From NCBI RefSeq assembly GCF_030519475.1, contig NZ_JAUMKD010000001.1, forward strand, positions 248,001 through 312,000: a stretch of DNA of 64,000 nucleotides, in the 5' to 3' direction. Position 1 is the stretch's first letter. Each line of letters opens with the position of its first letter. Below, in pieces: positions 53,540 through 62,695 of the stretch. The notes below the pieces were generated by a model. The model did no database searches, was not told the origin of the DNA, and worked only from the letters and a program-made list of their open reading frames with translations. Source of the stretch: Micromonospora sp. C28SCA-DRY-2 (GTDB taxonomy: Bacteria > Actinomycetota > Actinomycetes > Mycobacteriales > Micromonosporaceae). A program made the position numbers and the translations under genes.

Positions 53540-55582
53540 GTGCGCGCAGTACGCCGTACCGCCGTCGCGGCCCTGGCGGCGGCGACCGTGACGACCGGTC
53601 TCGCGGTGCCCGCGGAGGCGAAACCGCTACCGGACCGGACATTGGACGTGCAGGCCCACCGCGGCGGCCTGGGGCTGCGGGTGGAGAACACCCTGGCCGC
53701 CTTCGGCAAGGCCCTCCAGCTCGGGGTGAGCACCCTGGAACTGGACGTGCAGATCACCGAGGACGGCCAGGCCGTGGTCACCCACGACCGCAGGGTCAGC
53801 GGCGCCAAGTGCGTGGACACCGCCCCGGTGACGCCGGGCGACCCGGAGTTCCCGTACGTCGGCAGGTACGTCAACACGCTCACCCTGGCCCAGGTGCGCA
53901 CCCTGGACTGCGGGTCGCGGACGCTGGCCGACAAGCCCGGCCAGCTCGCCGTGCCGGGTGCCCGGATGCCGCTGCTGCGCGAGGTCTTCGCGCTGGTCAA
54001 GCGCTACCGGGCGGACGACGTGACGCTCAACGTGGAGACCAAGGTGGAGGCCGGCGCCCCGACCGAGACCGCCCCGCGGGAGCAGTTCGTGCAGGTCACC
54101 GCGGCCGAGATCCGGCGCGCCGGGCTGCTGCGGCAGGTGACCGTGCAGAGCTTCGACTGGGGCGCGCTGATGCGGATGCGCCAGGTCGAGCCCCGGCTGC
54201 CGCTGGTCGCGCTGACCAACTACGACTTCCTGCAGACCGGCCGGCCGGGCGCCTCGCCGTGGCTGGGTGGCCTGGACATCGACGACTTCGACGGCGACCC
54301 GGTCCGGGCCGTGCGCAGCTTCGGCGCCGACGCCTTCTCGCCGGTGCACGGCTTCCCGCAGAACGGAAAGGTCACCGACCCCGACTACCGGCCGTACGTC
54401 ACCCGGGAGATGGTGGCGCGGGCGCACCGCCACGGACTCAAGGTCGTCCCGTGGACGGTGGACGACGTGCCGACGATGGCGAAGCTGATCGACGACGGCG
54501 TGGACGGCATCATCACCGACTACCCGGACCGGCTGCGCGGCCTGCTCGCGCAGCGCGGCCACCGGCCGCCGACGGCGTACGCCTCCCCGTTCGACGTGCA
54601 GGCGCACCGGGGCGGCCGGGCCACCCGCCCGGAGAACACCCTGCCCGCCTTCGCGCACGCGCTGGAGAACCCGGCGATCTCCACCCTGGAGCTGGACACC
54701 GGGGTGACCGAGGACGGCACGCTGGTGGTGCTGCACGACCGGACGATCAACGGCTCGCACTGCGTCGACACCGCCCCGGCCCGACCCGGTGACCCGGAGT
54801 TCCCGTACGTGGGCAAGCCGGTGCACGAGCTGACCCTGGCGCAGCTCAGGACGATCGACTGCGGCACCCGGACGCTGCCGGAGCTGCCCGCGCAGGTGCC
54901 CGCCCCGGGCGCCCGGATCCCGACCCTGGACGAGGTCTTCGCGCTGGTGCGGCGCAGCGCCCGGGCGGACGTCCGGCTGAACATCGAGACCAAGCTCAGC
55001 CCGTTGGCGGACGACACCGAGCCGTACCGGAGCTTCACCCGCAAGCTGGTCACCGCGATCGAGCGGGCCCGGTTCACCGACCGGGTGACCATCCAGTCGT
55101 TCGACTGGCGCACCATCCGCTACGCGAAGGAGCTGGACGAGCGGATCGGCACTGTCGCGCTGGTCTGGCAGTACGGCCCGGCCGAGTGTGCCAGCCTCGC
55201 CGACGAGTGCTCACTGCGGGCGGTGTACGGCGACCCGACCGTGCGCAGCCCGTGGACCGGCGGGCTGGACTGGTGGAAGCACCGGGACCTGGGCCGGCTG
55301 ACCCGGGCCGCGGGCGCCGGGACGGTGTCGGCGAACTGGCAGGTGCACGACCCGGCGCAGGGCACCGTGCCGGACGCCGACTGGTACCTGCGGGAGGACC
55401 CGGCATACTTCCACGGACCGGACGTGCGCACCCTGCAGGCCCGGTACGGCCTGAAGGTGGTGCCGTACACCGTCAACGACGCCCGGGTGATGCAACGGGT
55501 GATCGACCTCGGCGTGGACGGCATCATCACCGACGACCCGGATCTGCTGGTCAGCGTGGCGATCCGCAACGGCCTGCGCTGA
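53540..55582 (+). CDS. Exported protein with two tandem glycerophosphodiester phosphodiesterase domains
   Basis: 680 residues from GTG 53540 (GGAGGGAGAGAGG upstream). Signal peptide cleaved near AEAKPLP. Domain 1 (~35-335) has QAHRGG, ENTLAAF, ELDVQITEDGQAVVTHD and a terminal VDGIITDYP. Domain 2 (~348-675) repeats them as QAHRGG, ENTLPAF, ELDTGVTEDGTLVVLHD and VDGIITDDP. In domain 2 the E-x-D pair is kept. The enzymes cleave glycerophosphodiesters to glycerol-3-phosphate. Two full copies in one chain is unusual and points to internal duplication. Confidence 0.9.
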   Translation: MRAVRRTAVAALAAATVTTGLAVPAEAKPLPDRTLDVQAHRGGLGLRVENTLAAFGKALQLGVSTLELDVQITEDGQAVVTHDRRVSGAKCVDTAPVTPGDPEFPYVGRYVNTLTLAQVRTLDCGSRTLADKPGQLAVPGARMPLLREVFALVKRYRADDVTLNVETKVEAGAPTETAPREQFVQVTAAEIRRAGLLRQVTVQSFDWGALMRMRQVEPRLPLVALTNYDFLQTGRPGASPWLGGLDIDDFDGDPVRAVRSFGADAFSPVHGFPQNGKVTDPDYRPYVTREMVARAHRHGLKVVPWTVDDVPTMAKLIDDGVDGIITDYPDRLRGLLAQRGHRPPTAYASPFDVQAHRGGRATRPENTLPAFAHALENPAISTLELDTGVTEDGTLVVLHDRTINGSHCVDTAPARPGDPEFPYVGKPVHELTLAQLRTIDCGTRTLPELPAQVPAPGARIPTLDEVFALVRRSARADVRLNIETKLSPLADDTEPYRSFTRKLVTAIERARFTDRVTIQSFDWRTIRYAKELDERIGTVALVWQYGPAECASLADECSLRAVYGDPTVRSPWTGGLDWWKHRDLGRLTRAAGAGTVSANWQVHDPAQGTVPDADWYLREDPAYFHGPDVRTLQARYGLKVVPYTVNDARVMQRVIDLGVDGIITDDPDLLVSVAIRNGLR

Positions 55583-55779
55583 CGTGCCCCGCCGGTGGCA
55601 CCCGGTCCCGGTGCCACCGGCGGATCGGCGGATATTCGGCTGTGACCCGGTGTTACTGCCCTGGGGGGTCGGGTAGTCGGGGGGTGCCCCCGCCATGAAC
55701 GCGAACCGTGCCGTGGCCGAAACGCGGTAGCGGGGCGAGGGAGTGCAGGGAACGACTCATCGCATCCGAGGAGGACAAG

Positions 55780-56169
55780 ATGAGCACGCAGGCTGCATCC
55801 ACCAGGCCGATCAACCGGCCCGCGCAGGACGCGCCCGACCGCACCATGCAGGACCGGGCCATCCGGGAGACGCCCACCCGTCCGATGCCGATGGTGAACG
55901 ACGGGCGTCGTGAGGCCATGCAGGCGCCCGGCACGGAGACCAAGCCGTCGCTGCGTACCACCGAGTTCTGGGTCTACATCGCCGCCGTGATCGGCGTGCT
56001 GGCCGCCTCGCAGCTGGTCGGGCGGAACTCGACCGGGGTGGACATCTTCCGGGCCGACAACGCCTGGTTCATGGTCACGCTACTGACCATCGGATACCTC
56101 GGTAGCCGTGGTCTGGCCAAGGCCGGCAGCAACTGGCGCAGCGGTGAGGAGCGCAAGGCCCGGCACTGA
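55780..56169 (+). CDS. Small membrane protein with two transmembrane segments
   Basis: 129 residues from ATG 55780 (GAGGAGGA upstream). A polar N-terminus of ~60 residues is followed by TTEFWVYIAAVIGVLAASQL and AWFMVTLLTIGYLGSRGLAK. This pattern is common in actinomycetes as an uncharacterised protein. A strong terminator lies 26 bp after the stop. Confidence 0.75.
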   Translation: MSTQAASTRPINRPAQDAPDRTMQDRAIRETPTRPMPMVNDGRREAMQAPGTETKPSLRTTEFWVYIAAVIGVLAASQLVGRNSTGVDIFRADNAWFMVTLLTIGYLGSRGLAKAGSNWRSGEERKARH

Positions 56170-56194
56170 CCGCGTACCGCGCGCCGCAGCACGA

Positions 56195-56225
56195 ATGGCC
56201 TCCGGGAGCAAGTCCCGGAGGCCAT
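56195..56225. terminator. Bidirectional terminator (13-bp stem)
   Basis: ATGGCCTCCGGGA-GCAAG-TCCCGGAGGCCAT between the convergent genes ending at 56169 and 56239. The stem is perfect and strong, and it serves both. Confidence 0.85.
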
Positions 56226-56238
56226 CGTCGTGTTGGTA

Positions 56239-57189
56239 CTACTCCTCGAACCCGCCGAAGTCCTCGCCGAAGTCGCCCTCGAAGGCGTCCTCGATCATCT
56301 CGCCGGCGATCATGCCGCCGGCCACCCCGAGCGCGGCGCCGGCGACCATGCCGCCCATGCCGTGGCCCCGGCCGCGGGCGTGCGGCACGCCGAAGCCCTG
56401 GGCGCGCAGGCTGCCGTAGCGGGAGGTGGTCTCCCGCAGCCAGCCGTCGACCACCTGCGCCCAGTCGACCCGGTCGGCGTCGGTGTGCGGGACCCGGTAG
56501 CGGCCGAAGACGTCGTGCCCGGCGCTGAGGAAGCCGCCGCGCTTGTCGCACTCCAGGATCACGTCCACGCCGTCCCGGCTGGTGACGAAGGTCAGCTCCA
56601 CCTCGGCGACGGTCTGCGCGTACTGCGGCGCGGCGAAGAACTCGATCTCCTGGTAGAAGGGGAGCGTCTGCTGCACCCCGTGGATCCGGCCGCGCTCCAG
56701 GTCGGCGTGCTTGAACCGGAAGCCGAGCCGCTGGAACGCCTCCAGGATCCGCTCGTGCACCGGCAGCGGGTGCACGTTGACCTGGTCCAGGTCGCTCTTG
56801 TCCACCGCCCGGGCCACCGCCAGCTCGGTGCGCAGCCCCATCGTCATGCCGCGCAGCCGCTGGCCGTAGACGTCGGTGATCGGGGTCTCCCACGGCACCG
56901 GCAGTTGGAACGGGATGGCGAGCTGCTGCTTCGGGGCCAGCTGGAGCGGCCCGCTGACCACCATCCGGTGGAACTCCATGATGCCGGCGTACTCGGTGTC
57001 GCCGCCCTCGATCTCGACCCGGGTGACCAGCCCGAGCACCACCTGCTCGATGTTGGCCGGCGCGTCCCCGCCGAGCAGGTTGACCTGGCCCTCGAGCGTC
57101 AGGCCCGGGCGGGTGTTCGGGTTCGTCAGGACGGTGTCCACGCTGGGACCGCCCACGCCGAGCGCGCTCAACATCTTCTTGAAGACCAT
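56239..57189 (-). CDS. Spo0M-like sporulation-control protein
   Basis: 316 residues from ATG 57189. MVFKKMLSALGVGGPSVDTV, then GLTLEGQVNLLGGDAPANIE and a double arrestin-like beta domain (LAIPFQLPVPWETPITDVYG), are those of Spo0M. The C-terminal ~60 residues are Gly-rich and end in an acidic tail (EGDFGEDFGGFEE). Spo0M influences sporulation and membrane processes in bacilli; the actinobacterial role is not known. Confidence 0.9.
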   Translation of the reverse strand: MVFKKMLSALGVGGPSVDTVLTNPNTRPGLTLEGQVNLLGGDAPANIEQVVLGLVTRVEIEGGDTEYAGIMEFHRMVVSGPLQLAPKQQLAIPFQLPVPWETPITDVYGQRLRGMTMGLRTELAVARAVDKSDLDQVNVHPLPVHERILEAFQRLGFRFKHADLERGRIHGVQQTLPFYQEIEFFAAPQYAQTVAEVELTFVTSRDGVDVILECDKRGGFLSAGHDVFGRYRVPHTDADRVDWAQVVDGWLRETTSRYGSLRAQGFGVPHARGRGHGMGGMVAGAALGVAGGMIAGEMIEDAFEGDFGEDFGGFEE

Positions 57190-57289
57190 GCGAACTCCCG
57201 TGCCGCCGGTCCCGCTCCACCCTGGAACGGGACGCTCACCCGGCACCCTAGCCGCCGCCGCTGTGAGGTGCCTGGGAGGCGCGACGGGT

Positions 57290-58066
57290 TCACTCCACCT
57301 CGACGACGATCAGCTCACCCACCTGTTCACCGATCGCGGCCCGGGCTTCCGCCGGCAGCCCGCCGTCGGTGATCAGCACGTCGGCGTCCTCCAGCGGGGC
57401 GATGGTGGCGATGCCGATGGTCTCCCACTTGGTGTGGTCGGCCAGCACCACCAGCCGGCGCGAGGCGTTGATCAGGCACCGGTTGACCCCCGCCTCCAGC
57501 AGGTTGGGAGTGGTGAAGCCGGTGCGCGGGCTCATCCCGTGCACGCCGAGGAAGAGCAGGTCGACGTTGAGCGCGCCGATCGCCGCCTCGGCCACCGGCC
57601 CGGTCAGCGCGTCGGACGGGGTGCGGATGCCGCCGGTGAGCACCACCGTCTGGTCGGCGCGGGGGTTCTGGTAGAGCGCGTCGGCGACCGGGATCGAGTT
57701 GGTCACCACGGTCAGCCCGCGTACGTCGGCGAGCAGGGTGGCCAGCGCGGCAGTGGTGGTGCCGGCGGAGAGCGCGATCGCCATGCCGGGCTCGACCAGC
57801 CGGGCGGCCCGCTCGGCGATGGCCCGCTTCTCGGCCTGCTGGCGGATCGACTTGGCGGCGAAGCCCGGCTCCTCGGCCGAACCGGGGCCGGCCAGCGTCG
57901 CCCCGCCGTGCACCTTGTCGACCAGACCCCGCTCGGCGAGCACCTCCAGGTCCCGCCGGATGGTCATGTCCGAGACGCCGAAGCGGCTCACCAGGTGACT
58001 GACCCGTACCCCGCCGCGCTGGCGGATCAGCTCGAGGATGGCGGTCTGCCGCTGCTGGGCCAGCAT
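57290..58066 (-). CDS. DeoR family transcriptional repressor
   Basis: 258 residues from ATG 58066, with an ideal AAGGAGGT nine bases before it. Helix-turn-helix VRVSHLVSRFGVSDMTIRRD at ~20-40. The sensor domain carries GMAIALSAGTTTAALATLLA and LADHTKWETIGIATI. It lies 37 bp behind the beta-galactosidase gene. It probably represses that gene and the divergent sugar transport operon, being released by a sugar phosphate. Confidence 0.93.
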   Translation of the reverse strand: MLAQQRQTAILELIRQRGGVRVSHLVSRFGVSDMTIRRDLEVLAERGLVDKVHGGATLAGPGSAEEPGFAAKSIRQQAEKRAIAERAARLVEPGMAIALSAGTTTAALATLLADVRGLTVVTNSIPVADALYQNPRADQTVVLTGGIRTPSDALTGPVAEAAIGALNVDLLFLGVHGMSPRTGFTTPNLLEAGVNRCLINASRRLVVLADHTKWETIGIATIAPLEDADVLITDGGLPAEARAAIGEQVGELIVVEVE

Positions 58067-58103
58067 CTGGGTAACCTCCTTCGCGGCCGTCACTGTACGG
58101 GCC

Positions 58104-60107
58104 TCACGCCGGCCCGGCGGCCCGGTCCTCGCGGACCACCGCCACCTCTCCGGCGGGTACGACCAGCTCACCGGGGCACCGGCCGCCGGTCAACAGCTCG
58201 GTGCCGGTGGCCTCGATCCGGGCGGGCGCGTCGGCGTGGTTGACCACGAAGAGCCAGCTGCGCTCGCCGTCGCGGCGGCGCACCACCTCCACGCCGGGCG
58301 GGGCCGACGCCGCCGGGCGGACGCCGGACTCGGCCACCAGCCGGGCCACCAGCCGGTCGGTGGCCGGCTGGTCCAGCCGGGTGCCCAGGTACCAGGCGGC
58401 GCCGGCGCCGACCGGGTGCCGGGTCAGCGCCGGCACCCCCGGCAGCGGCCCGTCGGCGTACGCGGCGAGCACCCGCGCGCCCTCGGTGTGCAGCCACTCG
58501 GTCCACACGTCGGCGGTCGAGCCGTCGTCGAGGCGGACCCGCTCCCCCTGGCGCAGCGGGAAGAACTCCTCGGTGCGGACGCCGAGCAGGTCCCGGAACG
58601 CGCCGGGGTAGCCGCCGAGCCGGATGTGGTCGTGCTCGTCGACGATGCCGCTGAAGTAGGTGACCAGGGCGGTGCCGCCGGCTTCGACGAAGGCGCGCAG
58701 CGCCGCGGCGTGCGCGTCGCGGACCAGGTAGAGCGTGGGCGCCAGCACCAGCCGGTAGCCGGAGAGGTCGGCCGACGGGTGCACGATGTCGGCGGTGATC
58801 CCCTGCCGCCAGAGCGCGTCGTAGAGCGCCCGGAGCCGGTCGCCGTAGGTGACGTCGACGCTGGGGTGGGAGTCCAGCTCGGCACCCCACCACGCCTCGT
58901 AGTCGAACAGGATGGCCACCTGGGCGTCCACCCGGCTGCCGCGTGCCTCGGCCAGGTTGGCCAGGTCGGCGCCGAGCCGGCACACCTCGCGGAACACCTT
59001 GGTCTCCGGCCCGGCGTGCGGGACCAGCGCGGAGTGGAACTTCTCCGCGCCGGCCCGGGACGCCCGCCACTGGAAGAACAGCACGCCGTCGGCGCCGCGG
59101 GCGACGTGCGCCAGGCTGTTGCGGCGCAGCTGCCCGGGGGTCTTCGCCACGTTGCGCGGCTGCCAGTTGACAGCGCTGGTGGAGTGCTCCATGAGCAGCC
59201 ACGGCGCGCCGCCGGCGACGCCGCGGGTGTGGTCGGCCGACAGCGCCAGCCCGATGTGCGCCTCCGGGTCGGCGGCGGTGAGGTAGTGGTCGTTGGCGAC
59301 CAGGTCCACATCGGATGCCCAGGAGTGGTAGTCGAGGTACTTGATGCCGGTGCCGATCATGAAGTTGGTGGTGACCGGTTGCCGCACCAGCCGGCCCAGC
59401 ACCTCGCGCTCGGCCCGCAACTGGGCGCGCTGCTCGTCGGAGGAGAAGCGCAGGAAGTCCAGCTGCTGGGTGGGGTTGGCGAAGGTGGGCGCGACGCGCG
59501 GCGGGTTCACCTCGGCCCAGTCGCCGTAGCGCTGGCTCCAGAAGGCGGTGCCCCAGGCGTCGTTGAGCCGGTCCAGGTCGCCGTAGCGTCCGCGCAGCCA
59601 GCGGCGGAACGCCTCGGCGCTGACGTCGCAGTAGCAGTGCACGTTGTGGCAGCCCAGCTCGTTGGAGACGTGCCACATCACCACCGCCGGGTGCTCGGCG
59701 TACCGGGTGGCGACCGCCTCGACCAGCGCGAGCGAGCGCTCGCGGAACACCGGCGAGCTGGGGCAGTACGCCTGCCGGCCGCCCGGCCAGAGCACCGCGC
59801 CGTCGGCCCGCCGCGGCAGTGTCTCCGGGTGCCGGTGGGCGAGCCACGGTGGCGGGCTCGCGGTGGCGGTGGCCAGGTCGACCTGGATGCCCCCGCCGTG
59901 CAGCACCTCCAGCGCCCGGTCCAGCCAGCCGAACTCGAAGCGGCCCGGCTCCGGTTCCAGCAGGGCCCAGGAGAAGATGCCGACCGAGACCAGGTTGACC
60001 CCGGCGCGGCGCATCAGCTCGACGTCCTCGGCCCAGGTCTGCTCGGGCCACTGCTCGGGGTTGTAGTCGGCGCCGAAGTAGATGTGGTCGCCCTGCCATC
60101 GCCGCAT
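58104..60107 (-). CDS. GH42 beta-galactosidase
   Basis: 667 residues from ATG 60107. IYFGADYNPEQWPEQTWAED is the GH42 start. The acid/base Glu lies in VMWHVSNELGCHNVHCYCDV (~155) and the nucleophile Glu in PWLLMEHSTSAVNWQPRNVA (~310). The Cys residues around the first catalytic loop (CHNVHCYC) form the usual zinc cluster. The trimerisation and C-terminal beta domains are present. No signal peptide, so it is cytoplasmic and cleaves imported galactosides. First gene of a unit with the DeoR repressor. Confidence 0.95.
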   Translation of the reverse strand: MRRWQGDHIYFGADYNPEQWPEQTWAEDVELMRRAGVNLVSVGIFSWALLEPEPGRFEFGWLDRALEVLHGGGIQVDLATATASPPPWLAHRHPETLPRRADGAVLWPGGRQAYCPSSPVFRERSLALVEAVATRYAEHPAVVMWHVSNELGCHNVHCYCDVSAEAFRRWLRGRYGDLDRLNDAWGTAFWSQRYGDWAEVNPPRVAPTFANPTQQLDFLRFSSDEQRAQLRAEREVLGRLVRQPVTTNFMIGTGIKYLDYHSWASDVDLVANDHYLTAADPEAHIGLALSADHTRGVAGGAPWLLMEHSTSAVNWQPRNVAKTPGQLRRNSLAHVARGADGVLFFQWRASRAGAEKFHSALVPHAGPETKVFREVCRLGADLANLAEARGSRVDAQVAILFDYEAWWGAELDSHPSVDVTYGDRLRALYDALWRQGITADIVHPSADLSGYRLVLAPTLYLVRDAHAAALRAFVEAGGTALVTYFSGIVDEHDHIRLGGYPGAFRDLLGVRTEEFFPLRQGERVRLDDGSTADVWTEWLHTEGARVLAAYADGPLPGVPALTRHPVGAGAAWYLGTRLDQPATDRLVARLVAESGVRPAASAPPGVEVVRRRDGERSWLFVVNHADAPARIEATGTELLTGGRCPGELVVPAGEVAVVREDRAAGPA

Positions 60108-60141
60108 GGCAGCAGAGCGTGCCCCGACGGCGTCGGCAAGT

Positions 60142-60176
60142 CAACAGTTTCCAACATCGACAACATTTCCAACGTT
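60142..60176. promoter_or_regulatory. Two direct repeats CAACA-(G)TTTCCAAC, candidate DeoR operator
   Basis: TTTCCAAC at 60148-60155 and 60166-60173, each preceded by CAACA. The period is 18 bp. They lie 40-70 bp before the divergent GH42 start and 50 bp upstream of the transporter promoter. Tandem sites suit DeoR oligomers. Confidence 0.6.
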
Positions 60177-60227
60177 TACCTCGTAACGGGCTTGTCACGA
60201 CTGGGTTATCGGCCCCTCACCAACCCC

Positions 60228-60255
60228 TTGACAGCGCCGGAACGACGAGTAGCTT
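60228..60255 (+). promoter_or_regulatory. Putative promoter of the sugar transport operon
   Basis: TTGACA (60228-60233), 16 bp, TAGCTT (60250-60255). The -35 is perfect and the -10 is weak, as expected for a regulated gene. The start codon at 60388 leaves a leader of ~125 nt in which no further gene was found. Confidence 0.5.
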
Positions 60256-60387
60256 GAGGCGCCACTGGCAGTTCGTGTTCGCCAATGTGGATTCACGGTG
60301 GATCCGGATGTGGGATCACGACCGGCCGGCCCCGCCACCACTGACGGCCCTCGGGCGCAGTGCACCTTCTCATCCGCAGGAGGCACC

Positions 60388-61716
60388 ATGTCCCGTCCCC
60401 GATCCCACGCCGAGTACCTGGCCCGTCTCGTACCGCCCTCCGTCGCCGGCCTGAACCGGCGGTCCCTGCTGGCCGGCACGGCCGGCGCCGGCGCGCTGCT
60501 CGGCACCGGCCTGCTCGCCGGCTGCGGTGGTTCCGACTCCGACGGGTCGGACGCCAAGACGGTCACCCTGGGCTCCAACCAGTCCGACCCCAAGCCCAAG
60601 GACGTCATCGCCAAGGTCATGGCGGGCTTCCAGACCTCGTCCGGCGTGCAGGTCTCGATCAACACGGTGGATCACAACACGTTCCAGGAGAACATCAACA
60701 ACTACCTCCAGGGCAAGCCGGACGACGTGTTCACCTGGTTCGCCGGCTACCGGATGCGCTTCTTCGCCGCCCGTGGGCTGGCCGGCGACCTCAGCGACGT
60801 GTGGGGCAAACTCTCCGGCTACTCCGACGCGTTCAAGAAGGCGTCGACCGGTGACGACGGCAAGCAGTACTTCGTGCCGGCGTCGTACTACCCGTGGGCG
60901 ATGTTCTACCGCAAGTCGGTCTGGCAGCAGTACGGCTACCAGGTGCCGAAGACGCTCGACGACCTGACCAACCTCGCCGGTCAGATGAAGAAGGACGGCC
61001 TGATCCCGATCGCCTTCGCCGACAAGGACGGCTGGCCGGCGATGGGCACCTTCGACATCCTCAACCTGCGGATCAACGGCTACCAGTTCCACGTGGACCT
61101 GATGGCCGGCAAGGAGGCGTGGACCTCCGACAAGGTGAAGAAGGTCTTCGACACCTGGGCGGGTCTGCTGCCGCTGCACCAGCCGGACAGCCTCGGGCGC
61201 ACCTGGCAGGAGGCGGCCCAGTCGTTGCAGCAGAAGAAGTCCGGCATGTACCTGCTCGGGCTCTTCGTCGGCCAGCAGTTCAACAACGACGAGCAGGACG
61301 ACCTGGACTTCTTCACCTTCCCGGAGATCGACCCGGCGATCGGGGCCAAGGCCCTGGACGCGCCGATCGACGGCTACATGCTGGCCCGCCGGCCGAAGGC
61401 GGAGGAGAACGCCAAGAAGCTGCTGGAGTACCTCGGCTCCAAGGCGGCCGCGGACATCACCGTGAAGAACGACCCGAGCACCCTGGTCGCCAACGGCCAG
61501 GCCGACACCAGCGGCTACACCGCGCTGCAGCGCAAGGCCGCGGAGCTGGTCGGCTCGGCCACCGAGATCGCCCAGTTCCTGGACCGGGACACCCGGCCGG
61601 ACTTCGCCTCGACGGTGATCATCCCGGCCTTCCAGCAGTTCATCAAGGACCCGAAGGACATCAGCGGCCTGCTGACCAGCATCGAGAACCAGAAGAAGTC
61701 GATCTTCACCGACTGA
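60388..61716 (+). CDS. Sugar ABC transporter substrate-binding lipoprotein
   Basis: 442 residues from ATG 60388 (AGGAGG upstream). The signal has a twin-arginine (NRRSLLAG) and a lipobox LLAGCGG (Cys46), so export by Tat followed by lipidation is likely. The body has the family-1 sugar-binding pattern: NYLQGKPDDVFTWFAGYRMR and YFVPASYYPWAMFYRKSVWQ. It binds the galactoside for the two permeases that follow. Confidence 0.92.
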   Translation: MSRPRSHAEYLARLVPPSVAGLNRRSLLAGTAGAGALLGTGLLAGCGGSDSDGSDAKTVTLGSNQSDPKPKDVIAKVMAGFQTSSGVQVSINTVDHNTFQENINNYLQGKPDDVFTWFAGYRMRFFAARGLAGDLSDVWGKLSGYSDAFKKASTGDDGKQYFVPASYYPWAMFYRKSVWQQYGYQVPKTLDDLTNLAGQMKKDGLIPIAFADKDGWPAMGTFDILNLRINGYQFHVDLMAGKEAWTSDKVKKVFDTWAGLLPLHQPDSLGRTWQEAAQSLQQKKSGMYLLGLFVGQQFNNDEQDDLDFFTFPEIDPAIGAKALDAPIDGYMLARRPKAEENAKKLLEYLGSKAAADITVKNDPSTLVANGQADTSGYTALQRKAAELVGSATEIAQFLDRDTRPDFASTVIIPAFQQFIKDPKDISGLLTSIENQKKSIFTD

Positions 61717-61738
61717 CGGCGAGAGGGGGAGGACCACC

Positions 61739-62695
61739 GTGTCCGACCTGCCCCTGATCCAAGCGGATCGCGCCGTGCCGTCGCCGGCCGCGGCCACCCC
61801 CACGGGTGGCCGTGGCCGCCGGCTACGGCTCCTGTCCCGCACCGACCGCGTGGTGATCGCGCTGATGGTGCTCGTACCGCTGCTGCTCGTCGTCGGCCTG
61901 GTCTGGCTGCCGGCGCTGGCCACGGTGGCGCTCTCCGGCACCGACTGGGACGGCATCGGCCCGTTGAGCGAGATCGAGTGGGTCGGCGGCCGCAACTACG
62001 CCGACGTCGTACAGATCTACCCGCCGTTCGTCCCGGCCGTGCAGAACAACCTGCTCTGGCTGGCCGCGCTGTTCGTGGTGGCCACCCCGCTGGGGATGTT
62101 CCTGGCCGTGCTGCTCGACAAGGAGCTGCGCGGCAGCCGGTTCTACCAGACCGCGCTCTACCTGCCGGTGGTGCTCTCGCTGGCGCTGATCGGCTTCGTC
62201 TGGCAGCTGCTCTACTCCCGCGACCAGGGCCTGATCAACGGGGTGTTCGGCACCGACGTCGACTGGTACGGCGACCCGGACGTCAACATCTGGGCCGTGC
62301 TGGTCGCCTCGGCCTGGCGGCACGTCGGCTACATCATGCTGCTGTACCTGGCCGGGCTGAAGGGCGTCGACCCGTCGCTGCGCGAGGCGGCGGCGGTGGA
62401 CGGCGCCTCGGAGGTCAACACCTTCTTCCGGGTGGTGTTCCCGGTGCTCCGCCCGATCAACATCATCGTGCTGGTGGTGACGGTGATCGAGTCGCTGCGC
62501 GCGTTCGACCTGGTCTGGGTGGTCAACAAGGGCCGCAACGGGCTGGAGCTGCTCTCCGCGCTGGTCACCCAGAACGTGGTCGGCGAGGCCAGCCGGATCG
62601 GCTTCGGCTCGGCGCTGGCGACCATCATGCTCGTCGTCTCGCTGGTCTTCATCACCATCTACCTGGCCACCGTGATGCGGGAGGGGCGCCGATGA
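61739..62695 (+). CDS. Sugar ABC transporter permease (MalF-like)
   Basis: 318 residues from GTG 61739 (GGGGGAGGA upstream). Six membrane segments. The EAA loop is GVDPSLREAAAVDGASEVNT followed by FFRVVFPVLRPI. It is encoded 22 bp after the binding protein and overlaps the next permease by ATGA. The ATPase is probably a shared MsiK-type protein encoded elsewhere, since none is present here. Confidence 0.93.
   Translation: MSDLPLIQADRAVPSPAAATPTGGRGRRLRLLSRTDRVVIALMVLVPLLLVVGLVWLPALATVALSGTDWDGIGPLSEIEWVGGRNYADVVQIYPPFVPAVQNNLLWLAALFVVATPLGMFLAVLLDKELRGSRFYQTALYLPVVLSLALIGFVWQLLYSRDQGLINGVFGTDVDWYGDPDVNIWAVLVASAWRHVGYIMLLYLAGLKGVDPSLREAAAVDGASEVNTFFRVVFPVLRPINIIVLVVTVIESLRAFDLVWVVNKGRNGLELLSALVTQNVVGEASRIGFGSALATIMLVVSLVFITIYLATVMREGRR

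Noticed and set aside
58168-60198. 676-codon minus-strand frame parallel to the GH42 gene
   Set aside because: It is a shadow frame of the clearly identified beta-galactosidase, without any recognisable motif.
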